Below are positions 1 through 4,974 of a stretch of DNA of 12,370 nt, piece after piece. Below the pieces are notes generated by a model. That model saw only the letters and a list, made by a program, of their open reading frames with translations, ran no database searches and was not told the DNA's origin. This DNA is from an uncultured Oscillospiraceae bacterium. GTDB lineage: Bacteria; Bacillota; Clostridia; Oscillospirales; Oscillospiraceae. Within the stretch, counting starts at the first letter, position 1; every line of letters starts with the position of its first letter. Where the stretch lies: the NCBI GenBank assembly GCA_947628975.1, contig CANRBW010000030.1, forward strand, positions 1-12,370. The letters run 5' to 3'. Made by a program: the position numbers and the translations under genes.

Positions 1-72
1 CTCAGCCTCTCCGCCCACAAGTTCCACGGCCCCAGAGGGGTGGGGGCGCTCTACGTCCGGAACAGGGCCCCG
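1..72 (+). pseudogene. nifS: Inverted fragment of cysteine desulfurase carrying the PLP lysine
   Basis: Read on the plus strand in frame 1, this stretch encodes LSLSAHKFHGPRG followed by VGALYVRNRAP, the diagnostic NifS/IscS segment around the lysine that binds PLP (Lys codon at 19-21). In a normal gene it lies about 25 residues after the point where the minus-strand half stops. Here it faces that half tail to tail, and its frame runs into unrelated codons until TGA at 109-111. The fragment is open at the window's left edge. It cannot be functional as arranged; it is either the inverted inner segment of the same gene or a fold-back assembly error. Confidence 0.85.
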
Positions 73-572
73 CCCCGGTGGGCGATGGCGGCCAGCTCCG
101 CCACCGGCTGAATGGTGCCGATCTCGTTGTTGGCCAGCATGACCGAGACCAGGATGGTGTCCGGCCGCAGGGCCGCCGCCAGGGTCTCCGGCCGGACGAC
201 CCCCTGGTCGTCCACCGGCAGGAGCTCCACCTGGAAGCCCTGCTTTTGGAGCCACTGGCCGGTGTGGAGGACGGCGTGGTGCTCCACGGCGGAGAGGAGG
301 ATGTGCCGCCCCCGCTTTCCCAGGGCCTCCGCCACCCCCCGGAGGGCCCAGTTGTCGCTCTCGGTGCCGCCGGAGGTGAAGAAGACCTCCTCCGCCGGGG
401 CGTTCAGGTAGGCCGCCACCTCCCCTCTGGCCCGCTCCAGGGCCTCCTTGGCCCGGCCGGCGAAGGCGTAGAGAGAGGAGGGGTTGCCGTAGTCCTGGGT
501 GAGGTAGGGCATCATGGCCGCCAGCGCCGTGGGGGAGAGACAGGTGGTGGCGGCGTTGTCCGCGTAGATCAT
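51..572 (-). CDS. nifS: Cysteine desulfurase (NifS/IscS type), N-terminal part only; reading frame broken at left edge
   Basis: PLP-dependent enzyme that takes sulfur from L-cysteine as a persulfide for Fe-S clusters and tRNA thiolation. Seen: family start with DNAATT (residues 5-10), SGGTESDN (67-74, cofactor phosphate binding), EHHAV (97-101, the His that stacks on PLP) and NNEIGT (148-153). It then reaches GALF (169-171), where the family continues with the Asp that binds the PLP ring, but here two codons and a TAG follow. Only 173 of the usual 380-400 residues are present. The piece with the catalytic Lys is found on the plus strand at 1-72, so a short segment is inverted relative to the gene. 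The start ATG has a GGAAAGGAT ribosome binding site about 7 bases upstream and a consensus promoter further up. It diverges from an Rrf2 regulator, as is common for nifS. Family identity is near certain; whether the break is real or an assembly fault cannot be decided here. Confidence 0.9.
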   Translation of the reverse strand: MIYADNAATTCLSPTALAAMMPYLTQDYGNPSSLYAFAGRAKEALERARGEVAAYLNAPAEEVFFTSGGTESDNWALRGVAEALGKRGRHILLSAVEHHAVLHTGQWLQKQGFQVELLPVDDQGVVRPETLAAALRPDTILVSVMLANNEIGTIQPVAELAAIAHRGGALFRT

Positions 573-622
573 GGCGTATCCTTTCCCGCCCCGGCGGAGG
601 GCCGGGGCGACGGGGTTTATAA

Positions 623-641
623 ACCTATTATAATACTATGT
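623..641 (+). promoter_or_regulatory. Putative Rrf2/IscR operator in nifS promoter
   Basis: ACCTATTATAATACTATGT is an imperfect palindrome, with two mismatched pairs plus the centre base. It covers the -10 element of the nifS promoter and resembles boxes at 699-717 and 3832-3850. Assignment to the neighbouring Rrf2 protein is inferred from repetition and position, not from a known consensus. Confidence 0.6.
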
Positions 642-655
642 TTATGGGATTTCAA
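627..655 (-). promoter_or_regulatory. Sigma-A promoter of nifS
   Basis: On the minus strand, TTGAAA (655-650) and TATAAT (632-627) are separated by 17 bases, an almost perfect housekeeping promoter. It would start transcription near 620, giving a leader of about 45 bases before the nifS ATG. The -10 element lies inside a 19-bp Rrf2-type box, so a bound regulator would block polymerase. Confidence 0.85.
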
Positions 656-684
656 GAGGGGAGCGAAGAAACTTTTTCCCTCGG

Positions 685-713
685 TTGAAATCCTATCAAC
701 CATGTTGTATAAT
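685..713 (+). promoter_or_regulatory. Sigma-A promoter of the Rrf2 regulator gene
   Basis: TTGAAA (685-690), a 17-base spacer and TATAAT (708-713) lie 23 bases upstream of the regulator start codon. It has the same -35, spacer length and -10 as the divergent nifS promoter. The 14 bases from TATAAT onward, TATAATAGGTTTAT (708-721), are repeated inverted at 619-632. Confidence 0.85.
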
Positions 714-717
714 AGGT
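699..717 (-). promoter_or_regulatory. Putative Rrf2/IscR operator in the regulator's own promoter
   Basis: On the minus strand this reads ACCTATTATACAACATGGT, sharing its first ten bases with the nifS box. It overlaps the -10 of the regulator's promoter, which implies autorepression. Its dyad symmetry is weaker than in the other two boxes. Confidence 0.5.
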
Positions 718-736
718 TTATCAGGGGGGTGGGCGC

Positions 737-1153
737 ATGATCGTCTCCACAAAAGGCCGCTACGCGCTGCGGGTGATGATCGACCTGGCCGAGCGCCCCC
801 AGGAGGACTACGTCCCCCTGCGGGAGATCGCCCAGAGGCAGGAGATCTCGGAAAAATACCTGGAGATCATCCTGAAGCTGTTGGTACGGGAAGGGCTGGT
901 GGTGGGCCTGCGGGGCAAGGGGGGCGGCTACCGGCTGAACTGCGACCCGGCGAAGTGCACCGTGGGGCAGATCCTCCGGGCCACCGAGGAGTCGGTGGTC
1001 CCCGTGGCCTGTCTGGCGGGGGAGGAGAACCACTGCCCCAGGGCCTCCCAGTGCCGGACCCTTCCCATGTGGGAGCGGCTCCAGAACCTGCTGGACCAGT
1101 TTTTTGACGGCGTGACCGTGGCGGACCTGGCGGGCCAGGCCGACGCCATCTAG
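737..1153 (+). CDS. Rrf2-family transcriptional regulator, IscR-like with three-cysteine cluster
   Basis: DNA-binding regulator of sulfur or Fe-S metabolism. The 138 residues match the family length. An N-terminal winged helix-turn-helix begins with ISTKGRYA-like IVSTKGRYALRVM (2-14); the recognition region is ISEKYLEIILKLL (37-49), and the wing GLRGKGGGYRL (57-67) is typical of Rrf2 proteins. Cysteines at 92, 100 and 106 sit where IscR holds its [2Fe-2S] cluster, but the spacing is CX7CX5C instead of the CX5CX5C of E. coli IscR; further Cys are at 69 and 74. Cluster binding is therefore likely but unproven. A G-rich ribosome binding site precedes the ATG. Divergence from nifS and boxes in three local promoters suggest it is the local sulfur/Fe-S regulator. 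It could functionally be IscR-like or CymR-like (which responds to cysteine through CysK); the sequence does not settle this. Confidence 0.92.
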   Translation: MIVSTKGRYALRVMIDLAERPQEDYVPLREIAQRQEISEKYLEIILKLLVREGLVVGLRGKGGGYRLNCDPAKCTVGQILRATEESVVPVACLAGEENHCPRASQCRTLPMWERLQNLLDQFFDGVTVADLAGQADAI

Positions 1154-2238
1154 CCCCTGACCGGGGCGCGGATGACGCCGCCGCCCAGAACCACGTTGCC
1201 GCGGTAGAAGACGGCGGCCTGGCCGGGGGTCACCGCCCGGTGGGGCCGGTCGAAGTCCACCCGGACCGTCCCGTCCCGCTGGGGGTAGAGGGTGGCGGAG
1301 GCCGCCCGCTGGCGGTAGCGGGTCTGGACCTGGGCCCGGAGGGGGCTGAGGCCGGGGTCGGGGACGATCCAGTTCACCGCCTCGGTGAACAGCCCGGCGG
1401 CGTAGAGGGCGGACTCCGGCCCCACGGTGACGGTGTTGCGCGCCATGTCCTTGCCGCAGACGTAGCGCCGCTCCGGCCCGGACAGGCCCAGGCCCCGCCG
1501 CTGGCCGATGGTGTAGCGCGCCGCGCCCCGGTGCCGCCCGATCACCCGGCCCTCCAGGTCCAAAAAATCACCGGGGGGATAGCTCCGCCCGGTGTAGCGC
1601 TCCAGAAAGGCGGCGTAGTCGCCGTCGGGGACAAAGCAGATGTCCTGGCTGTCCGGCTTGCTGGCGTTGGGCAGACCCAGCCGGGCGGCCAGGGCCCGGA
1701 CCTGGGCCTTCCGCAGCGCGCCCAGGGGGAAGCGGGTGCGGGCCAGCTGGTCCTGGGTCATGGCGTAGTGGACGTAGCTCTGGTCCTTGCCGGGGTCCAC
1801 CCCCCGCAGGAGGAGCCAGCGCGCCAGGCGGGGGTCGTAGACCACGCGGGCGTAGTGCCCGGTGACCACCAGGGAGAAGCCCTTGGCCGCGGCGTAGTCC
1901 AGCAGATAGCCCGCGCGCATACAGCGGTTGCAGTCCAGGCAGGGGTTGGGGGTGCCGCCGCTCTCATAGACCCGGACGAACCGGTCTATGACCTCCCGCC
2001 GGAAGCGGGAGACGCCGTCCAGCACCCCGTGGGGGAGGCCCAGGAGCAGGGCCACCTGGGCGGCGTCCTCCATATCCCGCCAGGAGCAGCAGGCGCTGGG
2101 GCCGGTCCAGGCCAGGTCCCCGTTGCGGAACTGGCGCAAAGTGACCCCGGCGCAGGGGATCCCCCGCGTCAGGGTCAGATAGGCGGCCACCGAGCTGTCC
2201 ACGCCGCCGCTCATGGCGATCAGGGCCCGGTCCGGCAT
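1150..2238 (-). CDS. mnmA: tRNA-specific 2-thiouridylase MnmA
   Basis: Makes the 2-thio group of uridine 34 in the wobble position of Lys, Glu and Gln tRNAs, using ATP and sulfur from a cysteine desulfurase. Seen: the PP-loop ATP motif SGGVDSS (10-16), TPNPCLDCNR (96-105) with Cys103 aligning to the nucleophilic Cys, TGHYAR (126-131), KDQSYVHYAM (151-160) and SKPDSQDICF (193-202) with the second catalytic Cys201. The beta-barrel region follows (RYTIGQRRGLG at about 241-251). At 362 residues the protein is full length. A Cys pair at 50-51 follows the first domain's loop. The ATG comes three bases after the stop of the upstream S-component gene, so translation is probably coupled, and its ribosome binding site must lie inside that gene. 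It is the last gene of the cysK run; its stop overlaps the stop of the convergent Rrf2 gene at CTAG. Confidence 0.95.
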   Translation of the reverse strand: MPDRALIAMSGGVDSSVAAYLTLTRGIPCAGVTLRQFRNGDLAWTGPSACCSWRDMEDAAQVALLLGLPHGVLDGVSRFRREVIDRFVRVYESGGTPNPCLDCNRCMRAGYLLDYAAAKGFSLVVTGHYARVVYDPRLARWLLLRGVDPGKDQSYVHYAMTQDQLARTRFPLGALRKAQVRALAARLGLPNASKPDSQDICFVPDGDYAAFLERYTGRSYPPGDFLDLEGRVIGRHRGAARYTIGQRRGLGLSGPERRYVCGKDMARNTVTVGPESALYAAGLFTEAVNWIVPDPGLSPLRAQVQTRYRQRAASATLYPQRDGTVRVDFDRPHRAVTPGQAAVFYRGNVVLGGGVIRAPVRG

Positions 2239-2241
2239 GGG

Positions 2242-2754
2242 TCAGGCGGTCAGGCCCAGGCGGTCCTTCAGCCTGGCCCGGTCACAGGCGGCGGCCAGCA
2301 CCAGGAAGACCGCCCCGCTGCCGACGCCCTGGACCAGGGTGCCCAGGAACTGGGGCAGGAAGGCCGCCCAGCTCCGGGTCAAAAGGACGTTGAACAGCCC
2401 GTAGAGGGTGGGGGAGACCAGAGCGGCCACCCCCACCGCCGCCAGGTTCTGCCCGCAGAGCAGACGGGGCTTCCGCCGGGTGAAGGGGAGGCAGATCAGG
2501 GCCTTGATGACGAAGGTGGCGGGGGCCCACAGGGGGGCGGTGAGCAGGTCGGCCACCGCGCCGCCCACCGCCCCGGCGGCCATGGCCCAGGGCAGGGGGA
2601 GCAGACAGGCGGCCAGATAGATCAGCGCGTCCCCCACATGGACATAGCCCCCGGTGGGCAGGGGGATGTGGAGGACGTAGGCGGTGGTGGCGGCCACGGC
2701 GGCGGCAAAGAGGGCGGCCAGCACCAGGGGCCGGGACTGGGACTTGCGAGACAT
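2242..2754 (-). CDS. ECF-transporter S component-like membrane protein, substrate unknown
   Basis: A 170-residue, very hydrophobic protein with about five to six predicted membrane spans and a basic N-terminus (MSRKSQSR). The segment GGYVHVGDALIYLAA (35-49), followed by AGAVGGAVADLL (61-72) and PATFVIKALI (78-87), is the signature of the ECF riboflavin-type S component family (PF07155-like), whose members capture a vitamin or related nutrient and work with a shared energy-coupling module (EcfT, EcfA, EcfA'). No ATPase or T subunit gene is nearby, so it would use a module encoded elsewhere. AAAGGAGT lies 9-16 bases before the ATG. It sits between cysK and mnmA on one strand, which hints at a sulfur-containing or sulfur-related substrate, but this is only inference from location. 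Confidence 0.8.
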   Translation of the reverse strand: MSRKSQSRPLVLAALFAAAVAATTAYVLHIPLPTGGYVHVGDALIYLAACLLPLPWAMAAGAVGGAVADLLTAPLWAPATFVIKALICLPFTRRKPRLLCGQNLAAVGVAALVSPTLYGLFNVLLTRSWAAFLPQFLGTLVQGVGSGAVFLVLAAACDRARLKDRLGLTA

Positions 2755-2777
2755 GGCAAAAGACTCCTTTCAACAGG

Positions 2778-2811
2778 GGTCAGCCGGGTCGCTGGGGCGG
2801 CCCGGCTGACC
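2778..2811 (-). other. Hairpin between cysK and the S-component gene
   Basis: GGTCAGCCGGG (2778-2788) pairs perfectly with CCCGGCTGACC (2801-2811) around a 12-base loop. No T-run follows in the minus direction, so it is not a classical terminator. It could partly attenuate readthrough from cysK or protect the upstream message. Confidence 0.6.
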
Positions 2812-2819
2812 GTGGGAGG

Positions 2820-2836
2820 GACGGCGAGGCGCCGTC
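2820..2836 (-). other. Small hairpin overlapping the cysK stop codon
   Basis: GACGGCG (2820-2826) and CGCCGTC (2830-2836) form a 7-bp stem with a 3-base loop that includes most of the cysK TGA. Together with the hairpin at 2778-2811 it may form the 3' end structure of the cysK message. No T-run is present. Confidence 0.45.
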
Positions 2837-3767
2837 ACTGGGCGAAGAGGGGGGTGGAGAGGTAGCGGTCCCCGGTGTCGGGGAGGAGGACCACGATGGT
2901 CTTGCCCTTGTTCTCCGGGCGCTTGGCCACCTCCAGCGCCGCCCATACAGCGGCCCCGGAGGAGATGCCCACCAGGACCCCCTCCTTCCGGCCCACCAGC
3001 CTACCGGTGGCGAAGGCGTCCTCCCCGGTGACGGGGAGGACCTCGTCGTAGACGGAGGTGTCCAGAATGTCGGGGACAAAGCCCGCGCCGATGCCCTGGA
3101 TCTTGTGGGGCCCGGCCTTGCCCTGGGTGAGGACGGGGGAGTCGGAGGGCTCCACCGCCACCACCCGGACCTCAGGCTTCTTCTCCTTGAGGAACTTGCC
3201 CGCGCCGGTGACGGTGCCGCCGGTGCCCACCCCGGCCACGAAGACGTCCACCGCGCCCTCCGTGTCCGCCCAGATCTCCGGGCCGGTGGCGGTGTAGTGG
3301 GCGGCGGGGTTGGCGGGGTTGACGAACTGGCCGGGGATGAAGCTGTTAGGGGTCTCCTTGGCCAGCTCCTCGGCCTTGGCGATGGCCCCCTTCATCCCCT
3401 TGGCCCCCTCGGTGAGGACCAGCTCCGCGCCGTAGGCGCTCATCAGCTGGCGGCGCTCCACGCTCATGGTCTCCGGCATGACGATGATGATGCGGTAGCC
3501 CCGGGCGGCGGCCACGCTGGCCAGGCCGATGCCGGTGTTGCCGGAGGTGGGCTCGATGATGACGCTGTCCGGCTTCAGAATGCCCCTGGCCTCCGCGTCG
3601 TCCAGCATGGCCTTGGCCACGCGGTCCTTCACCGACCCGGCGGGGTTGAAATACTCCAGCTTGGCCAGCACCCTGGCCTCCAGGCCCAGCTCCTTTTCGA
3701 TGTGGGTCAGCTCCAACAGCGGCGTGCCGCCGATCAGCTGGTCGGCGGAGGTGTAGATCTTGCTCAT
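2835..3767 (-). CDS. cysK: Cysteine synthase A (O-acetylserine sulfhydrylase)
   Basis: PLP enzyme joining O-acetylserine and sulfide to make L-cysteine in the cytoplasm. Seen: NPAGSVKDR (41-49) with the PLP Lys47, the substrate-binding loop TSGNTG (74-79), the phosphate-binding GTGGT (181-185), [11 protein letters not shown] (225-235) and SSGAA (269-273) near the PLP ring nitrogen. At 310 residues the length is normal and all key residues are present. GGAGGAG lies just upstream of the ATG. It has a perfect TTGACA-N17-TATAAT promoter with a palindromic Rrf2-type box just downstream. It heads the cysK - S component - mnmA run; the 80-base gap to the next gene has hairpins but no promoter that I can see. 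Its product cysteine is the substrate of the neighbouring desulfurase. In Bacillus and Staphylococcus CysK also partners the Rrf2 protein CymR, so a sensing role is possible here but not shown. Confidence 0.96.
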   Translation of the reverse strand: MSKIYTSADQLIGGTPLLELTHIEKELGLEARVLAKLEYFNPAGSVKDRVAKAMLDDAEARGILKPDSVIIEPTSGNTGIGLASVAAARGYRIIIVMPETMSVERRQLMSAYGAELVLTEGAKGMKGAIAKAEELAKETPNSFIPGQFVNPANPAAHYTATGPEIWADTEGAVDVFVAGVGTGGTVTGAGKFLKEKKPEVRVVAVEPSDSPVLTQGKAGPHKIQGIGAGFVPDILDTSVYDEVLPVTGEDAFATGRLVGRKEGVLVGISSGAAVWAALEVAKRPENKGKTIVVLLPDTGDRYLSTPLFAQ

Positions 3768-3788
3768 GGCGGTCTCCTCCCTGATGGT

Positions 3789-3826
3789 CCCGCCGCGGAG
3801 GGCGGCGGGCCGGACGGTTTGTCCGG
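3789..3826 (-). other. Two consecutive hairpins in the cysK leader
   Basis: In the untranslated leader between the operator and the ribosome binding site, CCCGCCGC (3789-3796) pairs with GCGGCGGG (3802-3809), and CCGGAC (3810-3815) pairs with GTCCGG (3821-3826). There is no T-box sequence or recognisable riboswitch core. They may simply stabilise the 5' end. Confidence 0.4.
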
Positions 3827-3831
3827 GAATT

Positions 3832-3850
3832 ACCTACTTAATAAATAGGT
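3832..3850 (+). promoter_or_regulatory. Putative Rrf2/IscR operator downstream of the cysK promoter
   Basis: ACCTACTTAATAAATAGGT is a 19-bp palindrome with a single mismatched pair, the best of the three boxes in this window. It begins 7 bases past the -10 element and covers the expected transcription start, a position suited to repression. The link to the Rrf2 protein encoded at 737-1153 is inferred. Confidence 0.65.
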
Positions 3851-3857
3851 TGTATGG

Positions 3858-3886
3858 ATTATAGTCCACCCCGCCCCACTTGTCAA
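3858..3886 (-). promoter_or_regulatory. Consensus sigma-A promoter of cysK
   Basis: On the minus strand TTGACA (3886-3881), 17 bases, TATAAT (3863-3858): both hexamers match the consensus exactly. A promoter this strong usually needs a repressor, which fits the operator immediately downstream. Confidence 0.9.
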
Positions 3887-4035
3887 CCCCTCTGAGGAAA
3901 AAATTTCTCCTCCTCCTCCGGCGGCGCGGCGGTTTGCCGACGGGGGAAGAAAAAGTCCGGTTTATGGGACTGTCCCGGCGGTATACTGGGCAGCGTAAGG
4001 AAAACCAGACGCCGTAGAGACAGGAGGAAAAGGAT

Positions 4036-4149
4036 ATGCGCTATGAGATCCGGTATGTGGGCGGGCACGTGGAGGTCTATCTGGCCGGGGAGTTCCAGTT
4101 CTCCGCCGACAACGAGGCGGAGGCCCGCCGGGAGCTGGACGCGGCCTGA
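4036..4149 (+). CDS. Small protein of 37 residues, function unknown
   Basis: I do not recognise a family. The frame ATG...TGA has an excellent ribosome binding site (AGGAGG at 4022-4027, 8 bases from the ATG) and is followed 6 bases after its stop by a perfect terminator, so it has the layout of a real monocistronic gene. The product starts MRYEIRYVGGHVEVYLAGEF and ends with an acidic, probably helical part (ADNEAEARRELDAA). The pattern suggests a two-strand beta hairpin followed by a helix. It has no Cys, no signal peptide and no membrane span, so it should be cytosolic. A possible -10 (TATACT, 3982-3987) lies upstream without a good -35. A random frame of this size is possible, but the flanking signals argue against it. 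Confidence 0.65.
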   Translation: MRYEIRYVGGHVEVYLAGEFQFSADNEAEARRELDAA

Positions 4150-4155
4150 GCGCCC

Positions 4156-4200
4156 CGCGGACAAAAGGACCCGCCCCTGGGGCGGGTCCTTTTGTCCGCG
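4156..4200. terminator. Bidirectional intrinsic terminator, perfect 21-bp stem
   Basis: Arms 4156-4176 and 4180-4200 are perfectly complementary around a CTG loop. The stem contains ACAAAAGG on one arm and CCTTTTGT on the other, so T-rich sequence ends the structure in both directions. It lies right after the 37-codon gene and before the end of the convergent radical SAM gene, and can serve both. There is no long T-run outside the stem. Confidence 0.8.
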
Positions 4201-4291
4201 TCAAGGCAGCGGCGGGGCCGCCACTCTGACCGCTTCTCACGGCCCGTCCCGGCGTGCGCCCTGGCCGCGCCGGGGCGGCGGAGGCGGGGGG

Positions 4292-4909
4292 TCAGTCGGG
4301 GATGTAGGCCCGGACCCGGAGGGTGGCGCCCAGGGACTGGGCCAGGTCGCGGCAGCGCTGGATCTCCCCGGGGGTCTTGTCCTTGTCCACCACCGTCATC
4401 ACCACCTTGGGGACCTGGCGGGCGGCCTTGCGGGTGAAGTCCAGCATGGCCTCCCAGGCCGCCGCCCCGTCCCTGGGCTGGGTGACGGCCAGGTACTCCT
4501 CCGCCGAGGAGCCGTTGAGGGAGACCGACACCGTGTCGATCCGCCCGGCCAGCTCCGGGGTGACGTCCCGGCCGTGGATGAGGTTGCCGTGGCCGTTGGT
4601 GTTGATCCGCACCGGGGGCAGGGCGGGGCAGGCGGCCTTCAGCGCGTCCACGATGGCGCAGATGGCGTCGAGGCGGTAGATGGGCTCGCCAAAGCCGCAG
4701 AAGACGATCTCCCGGTAGGAGAGCAGGTCCCGCCGGGCGAAGTCGGCCAGGGCCTCCTCCACCGTGGGCTCGTGCTCCAGCCAGAGGTCGTCGGCGTAGA
4801 TGCTGCCCTTGTGGCCGTTGTGGCGCAGGCAGAAGACACAGGCGCAGTCGCAGCGGTTGGTCAGGTTGACGTACAGGGCGCCTTCGTACTCATAGGTGAT
4901 GGTCATCAT
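4292..4909 (-). CDS. TatD-associated radical SAM protein
   Basis: A 205-residue radical S-adenosylmethionine enzyme, short for the superfamily but normal for the small group that accompanies TatD (TIGR04038-like). The cluster motif CX3CX2C is at Cys20, Cys24 and Cys27 (NRCDCACVFCLR), followed by GFGEP (72-76, SAM amino-group contact), RINTNGHGN (101-109) and SVSLNG (128-133). No C-terminal SPASM or other auxiliary cluster domain is visible. The reaction is unknown; the group is known mainly by its linkage to TatD. The ATG at 4909 has AAGGAAG upstream; a second Met codon follows at once but is spaced worse. A longer open frame continues upstream across the tatD region, but it is out of frame with TatD and not coding. 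The gene lies 65 bases after tatD on the same strand and is probably co-transcribed with it. Confidence 0.88.
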   Translation of the reverse strand: MMTITYEYEGALYVNLTNRCDCACVFCLRHNGHKGSIYADDLWLEHEPTVEEALADFARRDLLSYREIVFCGFGEPIYRLDAICAIVDALKAACPALPPVRINTNGHGNLIHGRDVTPELAGRIDTVSVSLNGSSAEEYLAVTQPRDGAAAWEAMLDFTRKAARQVPKVVMTVVDKDKTPGEIQRCRDLAQSLGATLRVRAYIPD

Positions 4910-4929
4910 GGTGGCAGACTTCCTTTCCG

Positions 4930-4953
4930 GGCGGCGGGGCCGCCGGTTTTTTT
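4930..4953 (+). terminator. Possible plus-strand terminator in the tatD - radical SAM gap
   Basis: GGCGGC (4930-4935), a 3-base loop and GCCGCC (4939-4944) are followed by GG and seven T. Its direction is opposite to both flanking genes, so it would only stop antisense transcription. Read on the minus strand it is a hairpin after an A-run, just before the radical SAM ribosome binding site, and would not terminate. Confidence 0.35.
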
Positions 4954-4974
4954 GGTGGGACGGGACCTCCGCCC

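Noticed and set aside
1240..2865. Plus-strand open frame of 541 codons across mnmA and the S-component gene
   Set aside because: Gly/Ala/Val/Gln-rich shadow opposite two clearly conserved genes.
3768..3890. T-box or other riboswitch in the cysK leader
   Set aside because: No conserved T-box bulge sequence, SAM-riboswitch core or terminator/antiterminator pair is visible; the two small GC-rich hairpins are explained by composition.
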